From assembly GCF_004345665.1 (NCBI RefSeq), contig NZ_SLWR01000007.1, positions 124,001 through 188,000 of the forward strand: a stretch of DNA of 64,000 nucleotides, read 5' to 3'. Below are positions 59,604 through 64,000 of the stretch, one piece after another (within the stretch, counting starts at the first letter, position 1; the number at the start of each line of letters is the position of its first letter). The translations under genes were made by a program, and so were the position numbers. This DNA is from Kribbella antiqua. GTDB taxonomy: Bacteria > Actinomycetota > Actinomycetes > Propionibacteriales > Kribbellaceae. A model generated the notes under the pieces. That model saw nothing but the letters and a program-made list of their open reading frames with translations, did not search any database and was not told the origin of the DNA.

Positions 59604-60212
59604 GTGGCGCGAGCTGCCAAGCGGCAGGAGGTGCTGGCCGGTGCGTTGACGGTGTTTGCGCGGGACGGTTACGCGCGGGCGAGCATCGACGTGATCGCGG
59701 CTGAGGCGGGCGTATCGACGCGGACGCTCTACAACCACTTCGGTGACAAGGCCGGGCTGTTCCGCGCGGTGATCCAGGAGAGTGCGACCAAGGTCGCCGC
59801 CGCACAACTGGCGATCGTCGAGCAGTACCTCGGCGAGATCACCGACCTGGAAGCCGACCTGATCGAGTTCGGCATCGCCTGGCGGACCCCGATGCCGGAC
59901 TACGCCGAGCACTCCTCCCTTGTCCGTCAGGTCAACGCCGAAGCCGGCCACATTCCGCAGGAGGCGATCGACGCCTGGCAGGAGGCCGGCCCGATCGCCG
60001 TACGACGTGCTCTCGCCGCCCGCCTGACCGCCATCGCCGAAGCCGAACCCGGACTGCTGCGGATCGACGACCCGATGCGCGCCGCCCTGCACTTCTCGCT
60101 GCTCATCTCCGGCGCCAACCCGTCCTACCGCGGAGGATCCATGACCCCCGACGAAGTCACCGAAGCCGTCACCACCGGCGTCCACGCGTTCCTGCACGGG
60201 TACGCCGGCTGA
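59604..60212 (+). CDS. TetR-family transcriptional regulator
   Basis: A 202-residue TetR protein from GTG 59604 with CAGGAGGAG upstream. The helix-turn-helix is FARDGYARASIDVIAAEAGV, then STRTLYNHFGDKAGLFRAV. It likely represses itself and the divergent PPOX gene. Its stop overlaps the aldo/keto reductase start (TGATG), so the two are co-translated. Confidence 0.92.
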   Translation: MARAAKRQEVLAGALTVFARDGYARASIDVIAAEAGVSTRTLYNHFGDKAGLFRAVIQESATKVAAAQLAIVEQYLGEITDLEADLIEFGIAWRTPMPDYAEHSSLVRQVNAEAGHIPQEAIDAWQEAGPIAVRRALAARLTAIAEAEPGLLRIDDPMRAALHFSLLISGANPSYRGGSMTPDEVTEAVTTGVHAFLHGYAG

Positions 60213-61147
60213 TGCGCTACCGACTGTTCGGCCCAACTGGCCTGCGAGTCTCCGAGCTCTTCCTCGGCACCATGCGATTCACCAGTGTCGAGCAGGCGCT
60301 GCCGATCGTCGACCGGTACGCCGATGCCGGCGGCAACATGATCGACACGGCGGACGCCTACGGTCCCAGCGAGGACATCCTCGGCGAGGTGCTGACCGGG
60401 CGTCGGGACCGGTTCGTACTCGCGTCGAAGTACACGCTGTCCCGGGACAAAACCGACATCAATGCCACCGGCAACCACCGGAAGAACTTCCGCCTCGCGC
60501 TCGAGTCCAGCCTGCGCCGGCTCCGGACCGACTACCTCGACATCTACTGGGTGCACTACTGGGAGCGGCACACCCCGATCGATGAGACGCTGCACGCCCT
60601 CGACGACGCCGTCCGGGCCGGAAAGATCCTGTACGCCGGTATCTCCGACGCACCAGCCTGGATCGTTGCCCGAGGCAACACCCTGGCCGAGTGGCGGGAC
60701 TGGTCGGCATTCGCCGGCCTGCAGGTCCCATATAGCCTGCTCCAGCGAGACATCGAGCGTGAACTGCTGCCGATGGCCGAATCGTTCGGTATGACCGTAG
60801 CCGCGTGGGCACCCCTTGCCCATGGCAAACTCGCCCGGCCCGCTGATGCAGCCGCCGACGAACGCGAGCGAAAGGTTGTCAGCGTCCTGGCAGACGTCGC
60901 CGGCAAGCTCGATGCGACGCCCGCCCAGGTCGCCCTCGCGTGGACGCGAGCACGTTCGCGGGCGGTGCATCCGTTGGTGGGTGCCAGTTCCCCCGAGCAA
61001 CTCGCGGACAACCTCGCCGCGATCGAGCTAGCCCTGCCGGAGGACGCCGTACGACGGCTGGAGGCGGCGACGGACTTCACCCTCGGCTTCCCGCATGACT
61101 TCATCACGCCGGACCTGCTCGACCCCGCCCGGATCGAGGGCCGTTGA
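60212..61147 (+). CDS. Aldo/keto reductase
   Basis: A 311-residue TIM-barrel NADPH oxidoreductase. Active-site Asp and Tyr are in DTADAYGPSE, Lys in LASKYTLS and His in WVHYWERH. It is in an operon with the TetR gene, so it may act on the same substrate that the regulator senses. Confidence 0.92.
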   Translation: MRYRLFGPTGLRVSELFLGTMRFTSVEQALPIVDRYADAGGNMIDTADAYGPSEDILGEVLTGRRDRFVLASKYTLSRDKTDINATGNHRKNFRLALESSLRRLRTDYLDIYWVHYWERHTPIDETLHALDDAVRAGKILYAGISDAPAWIVARGNTLAEWRDWSAFAGLQVPYSLLQRDIERELLPMAESFGMTVAAWAPLAHGKLARPADAAADERERKVVSVLADVAGKLDATPAQVALAWTRARSRAVHPLVGASSPEQLADNLAAIELALPEDAVRRLEAATDFTLGFPHDFITPDLLDPARIEGR

Positions 61148-61274
61148 AGATTGAAATAATTGGCCTAGGCCACAATCTGTGCTCAGTTTTGTGAACAGGC
61201 ATGACGTCGGGCGGGGGACGGTCGTCGTACTGGGTGGAGTCCCGACGGGGGACCTGAGCGGTAAGGACATCAGG

Positions 61275-61310
61275 ATGAACTTCTGTATGCCTGAGCGGTG
61301 GTCGCGGTGA
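61275..61310 (+). CDS. Possible 11-residue leader peptide
   Basis: ATG 61275 with AAGGA seven bases upstream begins MNFCMPERWSR, ending in TGA that overlaps GTG 61307 of the next small frame (GTGA). Such tiny coupled frames can be leaders. The evidence is only the good ribosome-binding site and overlap. It lies in the gap 61148-61511, which holds no larger gene. Confidence 0.3.
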   Translation: MNFCMPERWSR

Positions 61311-61477
61311 GCCCGCGCGCGGTGGACAAACGAGCCCGCCCCGGAAACGAAGGCACTTTCGCCCTCCCGGGTGAGCTGACGGCAGCCGGAGCACTGGGAA
61401 CCGCCGGTGCGACTGCCGTGCTCGACCGACCATCGGATCAAGACGCACCACAACAGCTCGAAACCGCCGAGAGCTGA
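61307..61477 (+). CDS. Possible 56-residue small protein coupled to the leader
   Basis: GTG 61307 starts a 56-residue frame (PRAVDKRARPGNEGTFAL...) with no own ribosome-binding site; it could be translated by coupling to the 11-residue frame. It has no recognised domain and moderate third-position GC. Non-coding status is equally possible. Confidence 0.25.
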   Translation: MSPRAVDKRARPGNEGTFALPGELTAAGALGTAGATAVLDRPSDQDAPQQLETAES

Positions 61478-61511
61478 CAACGCGCCGGGTGGCTAGCGCC
61501 GCCACCCGGCG

Positions 61512-62546
61512 TCAGCCTCGCAGCATGAGGCAGACGTCGCCGAATTCGTGCCAGAGGTAGCCGCGCTGCAGTGCCGCGTCGTACGCGCGTTGGACTGTGT
61601 CGTCGCCGACGACGGACTCCAGCAGGAGCAGATGGGACGCGTCGGGCGCGTGCATGCCGGTGATGAGGCCGTCGACCACGGAGACCGGGTGGTCCGGGCC
61701 GAGGACCAGGTCCGTCCAGCCGTGGGCAGCAGTGACCGAGCCGTCAGTGGCAACGGCTGACTCGATCGCACGCACCGCTGTGGTGCCTACGGCGATGATG
61801 CGACCGCCGTTGGCCTTCACCCAGTTCACCAGGCGAGCGGTGTGCGCCGGTACGTCGTACCGCTCGGGCAGAGGTGGTTCGTGGCTCTCCAGCGAGGACA
61901 CACCGCAGTGCAGCAGGATCGGCGCGATCAGCACGCCCTGCGAGGCCAGGTGACTCACCAGCTCGAAGCTGAAAGGCCTTGCAGCGCTGGGCATCTCAGC
62001 ACTTCCGGGCTCGCGTGCGAAGACAGTCTGGTACGACGCGAGCGGCCACTGCCGGCCGACGTACTTGTACGTGATCGGACGGCCGTGACGCTGCAGATAG
62101 CCGAGCACGTCCTGCACCGGTGGCTTCGCGACCCACAAGCGGTTGGAGTCCGACTCGTACGGCGACAGCAGTGTGAGCACGCCCTCTGGCAGTTCAACCC
62201 GGTCGCCAGCCGCACCACCGAACACAGGCGCGCCATCGCTGCGCAGCTCGACCACCCAGGTGCCGTCGTCGAGCGCAGTGGAGAAGTGCACGACGACCGG
62301 AGCCACGCCGGCACCGGTGATCCACGTGCCGTCGACTGCCGCGGGCAGTGTGCCGGAGGTGTTCACCAGCAGGAGGTCACCCGGCCGCAGGTGTTCGCCG
62401 ATGCGGTCGAACCGGGTGTGCGTGACGGTCGACCCCTCCGCGACCAGCAGCTTCACCTGATCCCGCGACAGCCCTCTGGCCTCAGGCGGTTCGGTGGCGT
62501 TCAGCGAGTCGGGCAGAACGAAGTGGGTGTGGGGATGCACCCTCAC
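61512..62546 (-). CDS. queA: QueA-like S-adenosylmethionine:tRNA ribosyltransferase-isomerase
   Basis: A 344-residue protein from GTG 62546, overlapping the preceding SDR stop by 4 bases. It has the QueA signatures LLVNTSGTLPA, PITYKYVGR and TAVRAIES. QueA transfers the ribosyl part of SAM to make epoxyqueuosine on tRNA. No tgt, queC or queG gene is seen beside it, so it may be a QueA-like enzyme with another substrate. Confidence 0.85.
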   Translation of the reverse strand: MRVHPHTHFVLPDSLNATEPPEARGLSRDQVKLLVAEGSTVTHTRFDRIGEHLRPGDLLLVNTSGTLPAAVDGTWITGAGVAPVVVHFSTALDDGTWVVELRSDGAPVFGGAAGDRVELPEGVLTLLSPYESDSNRLWVAKPPVQDVLGYLQRHGRPITYKYVGRQWPLASYQTVFAREPGSAEMPSAARPFSFELVSHLASQGVLIAPILLHCGVSSLESHEPPLPERYDVPAHTARLVNWVKANGGRIIAVGTTAVRAIESAVATDGSVTAAHGWTDLVLGPDHPVSVVDGLITGMHAPDASHLLLLESVVGDDTVQRAYDAALQRGYLWHEFGDVCLMLRG

Positions 62547-63277
62547 AGCGTCACCGCCGGAGCGAACTCCGCTGCCCGGTAGCGACCACTCGCCGGACGG
62601 CTGTCCAGCAGTTGCAGAAACGCCGGTACGACGCTTGCCGGCTCAGGGCGATCGGAGATGTCTTCACCGGGGAACGCAGCCTGGTGCATCGCCGTACGGA
62701 GGTCACCGGGGTCGACGGCGTACACGGCCAGGGACGGGTGCTCGGCGGCGAGCACTCTGGTGGCGTGGTCGAGAGCTGCTTTGGCAGAGCCGTAGCCGCC
62801 CCAGCCTTCGTATGCTTCGACAGCTGCGTCGGAGCTGATGTTGAGGACGATGCCGGACGCTGCGGTGAGTTCTGGGAGCAGTGCCTGGGTGAGGGCGATC
62901 GGTGCGACCACGTCGGTCTCGTAGACGCGGCGCAGCTCGTCCAGGTCGGCTTCACCCAACGGCTGCAGCGGACTGGGCCCGAGGTAGCTCGCGTTGTTGA
63001 TCAGCAGGTCGAGGCGCCCGAGCTCGGTCACGGCTTCCACGAGGTCCGCCCGGTGGTTGGCATCGGTCACGTCGCCGGCAAGCGGTACGACGTCGGCGCG
63101 GTCGGCCAGCGCGTCGGCGGCGTCCTTCAGTGCGTCGGCACCGCGGGCGTCGATGATCAACGCCCAGCCACGGTCGGCCAGGCCGTGCGCGAGCGCCAGC
63201 CCGAGCCCGGCGGACGCGCCGGTGATGAGAGCGACAGGACGGTTGGACAGTTCAGGACTCATGCCGTTCACTGTCAT
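62543..63277 (-). CDS. Short-chain dehydrogenase/reductase
   Basis: A 244-residue SDR: Rossmann motif GASAGLG, NNASYLGPSP, and catalytic Tyr-Lys in YGSAKAALDH. ATG 63277 is taken; ATG 63262 is an alternative. It is coupled to queA by a 4-base overlap. The substrate is unknown. Confidence 0.88.
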   Translation of the reverse strand: MTVNGMSPELSNRPVALITGASAGLGLALAHGLADRGWALIIDARGADALKDAADALADRADVVPLAGDVTDANHRADLVEAVTELGRLDLLINNASYLGPSPLQPLGEADLDELRRVYETDVVAPIALTQALLPELTAASGIVLNISSDAAVEAYEGWGGYGSAKAALDHATRVLAAEHPSLAVYAVDPGDLRTAMHQAAFPGEDISDRPEPASVVPAFLQLLDSRPASGRYRAAEFAPAVTL

Positions 63278-63403
63278 ACTTCAAGTCGACTTTAGGTCAA
63301 GAGCACCGCGACTGAAGCCAACGTGCCGTCTGCCGACCTGCCACGCGGGGGTGCGGACGTCGACTGTGGGGAGTGTGCGATCGACTGTGACCGCCGTGAG
63401 CGA

Positions 63404-64000
63404 TCAGAGCAGAATGCCCGGGTTCATCACGCCGTCCGGGTCGAGCACTTTCTTCACCGCCTGCAGGGCTTCCGCCGCGAGGGGGCCGATCTCGGCTGCG
63501 TAGGCGTCCCGGTGGTCGGTGCCGATGCCGTGGTGGTGCGTGATCGTGCCGCCGGCTGCGGCGATCGCTTCGCTTGCGGCCGACTTCGCCGTACGCCATT
63601 GGGTGACGGGATCGTCGGTCTGGGCGCAGAGCACGGTGAAGTAGAGGGATGCGCCGGTCTCATACACATGCGACACATGGCAGAGCACCAGCGGTGGAGT
63701 GCCCTGCGCGGACAAAGACTTCACCAGCGCTTCGGTGACCGCTGACTTCAAAGCAGGAACGCGAGACCAGAAGGTGGCTGTCTCGAGGGTCTCGACCAGC
63801 GCGCCCTCGTCCAGCAAGGGATCGCGCAGGTACGGCGCTCGATACCGTCCGACTCGCCACAGCTCGCCCGGACCTTCGCCGAGGTTCTGCCCACCGGCCG
63901 CGGTCAGCACCTCGGCCGTCAAGGCGTTGTACGGCCCGTCGAAACCGACGATCGCCAGTACGCCGCCGGACCCGCCACCCAGCACATCCGGATCGGCCAG
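63404..64000 (-). CDS. FAD-linked oxidase, C-terminal part (5' end outside window)
   Basis: The frame is open to the right edge; the seen 198 residues are the C-terminal domain of a vanillyl-alcohol oxidase/alkyldihydroxyacetonephosphate synthase-like flavoprotein. GGTITHHHGIGTDHR is the HHH motif of that family. The FAD-binding domain should lie beyond 64000. The chain ends LDPDGVMNPGILL. Confidence 0.9.
   Translation of the reverse strand: MADPDVLGGGSGGVLAIVGFDGPYNALTAEVLTAAGGQNLGEGPGELWRVGRYRAPYLRDPLLDEGALVETLETATFWSRVPALKSAVTEALVKSLSAQGTPPLVLCHVSHVYETGASLYFTVLCAQTDDPVTQWRTAKSAASEAIAAAGGTITHHHGIGTDHRDAYAAEIGPLAAEALQAVKKVLDPDGVMNPGILL

Noticed and set aside
1..64000. Prophage, integrative element or insertion sequence
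   Set aside because: No transposase, integrase, att-like repeats at the tRNA-Leu gene or phage structural genes were recognised. The only recombinase-like item is the small resolvase-like frame at 23.8-24.1 kb.

Overview
The window is high-GC bacterial DNA with GTG and occasional TTG starts, dense gene packing and actinobacterial families throughout: an AfsR/SARP-type regulator, PknB with PASTA repeats, CrgA, EXLDI, DUF4328 and DUF881 proteins, and PPOX/F420-type oxidoreductases. The gene set and the conserved fhaA-fhaB-pstP-rodA-pbpA-pknB / trpG / DUF881 / crgA / rhomboid / ppiA neighbourhood point to an actinomycete, probably of the order Propionibacteriales (Kribbella-like). The genus is an inference from gene style, not a database match. 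In mycobacteria this neighbourhood lies close to oriC.

Layout. 1-12 kb: the start of a ParA-like ATPase gene (cut by the left edge), an imine-reductase-like dehydrogenase divergent from a 940-aa SARP/NB-ARC/TPR regulator, a three-gene glycine betaine/proline-type ABC importer whose permease is a double-length fusion, a truncated haemoglobin with an aminoglycoside-kinase-like gene, a methyltransferase and a siderophore-interacting protein under a clear iron box. 12-28 kb is accessory: a tandem AAA+ ATPase with a defective second P-loop, an orphan antitoxin tail, a secreted nuclease, an aminotransferase, a PrsW protease, a large secreted subtilase, regulators, a lone resolvase-like protein, a regulator split by a frame change, a carbon-nitrogen hydrolase and tRNA-Leu(CAG).

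28-38 kb is the conserved cell-wall growth and signalling block: two FHA proteins, PP2C phosphatase, RodA, PbpA and a single PASTA kinase, then trpG, a DUF881 protein and crgA, followed by an intergenic cluster of DnaA-box-like sites. 38-44 kb holds an EXLDI protein with a repeated operator next to a DrrAB-like exporter, a MocR/PPOX pair, and what looks like a decayed toxin-antitoxin pair. 44-50 kb is an arabinan/arabinoside locus (two GH43, one GH51, one LacI regulator) with operator-like half-sites between the divergent transcripts. 50-64 kb has a TetR/flavin monooxygenase pair with duplicated operators, rhomboid protease, cyclophilin, a helical envelope-type protein, an alkyltransferase, two tandem DUF4328 membrane proteins (one with a long Tyr/Ser-rich disordered tail), a sugar isomerase, a second TetR/PPOX pair with an aldo/keto reductase, a standalone queA coupled to an SDR gene, and the 3' end of an FAD-linked oxidase gene cut by the right edge.

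No insertion sequence, prophage, CRISPR array or rRNA gene was recognised. The clearest candidates for new biology are the tandem AAA+ protein at 12 kb, the DnaA-box cluster at 38 kb, the EXLDI operator array at 38.8 kb and the prion-like DUF4328 protein at 56-58 kb. All of these are hypotheses from reading the sequence.
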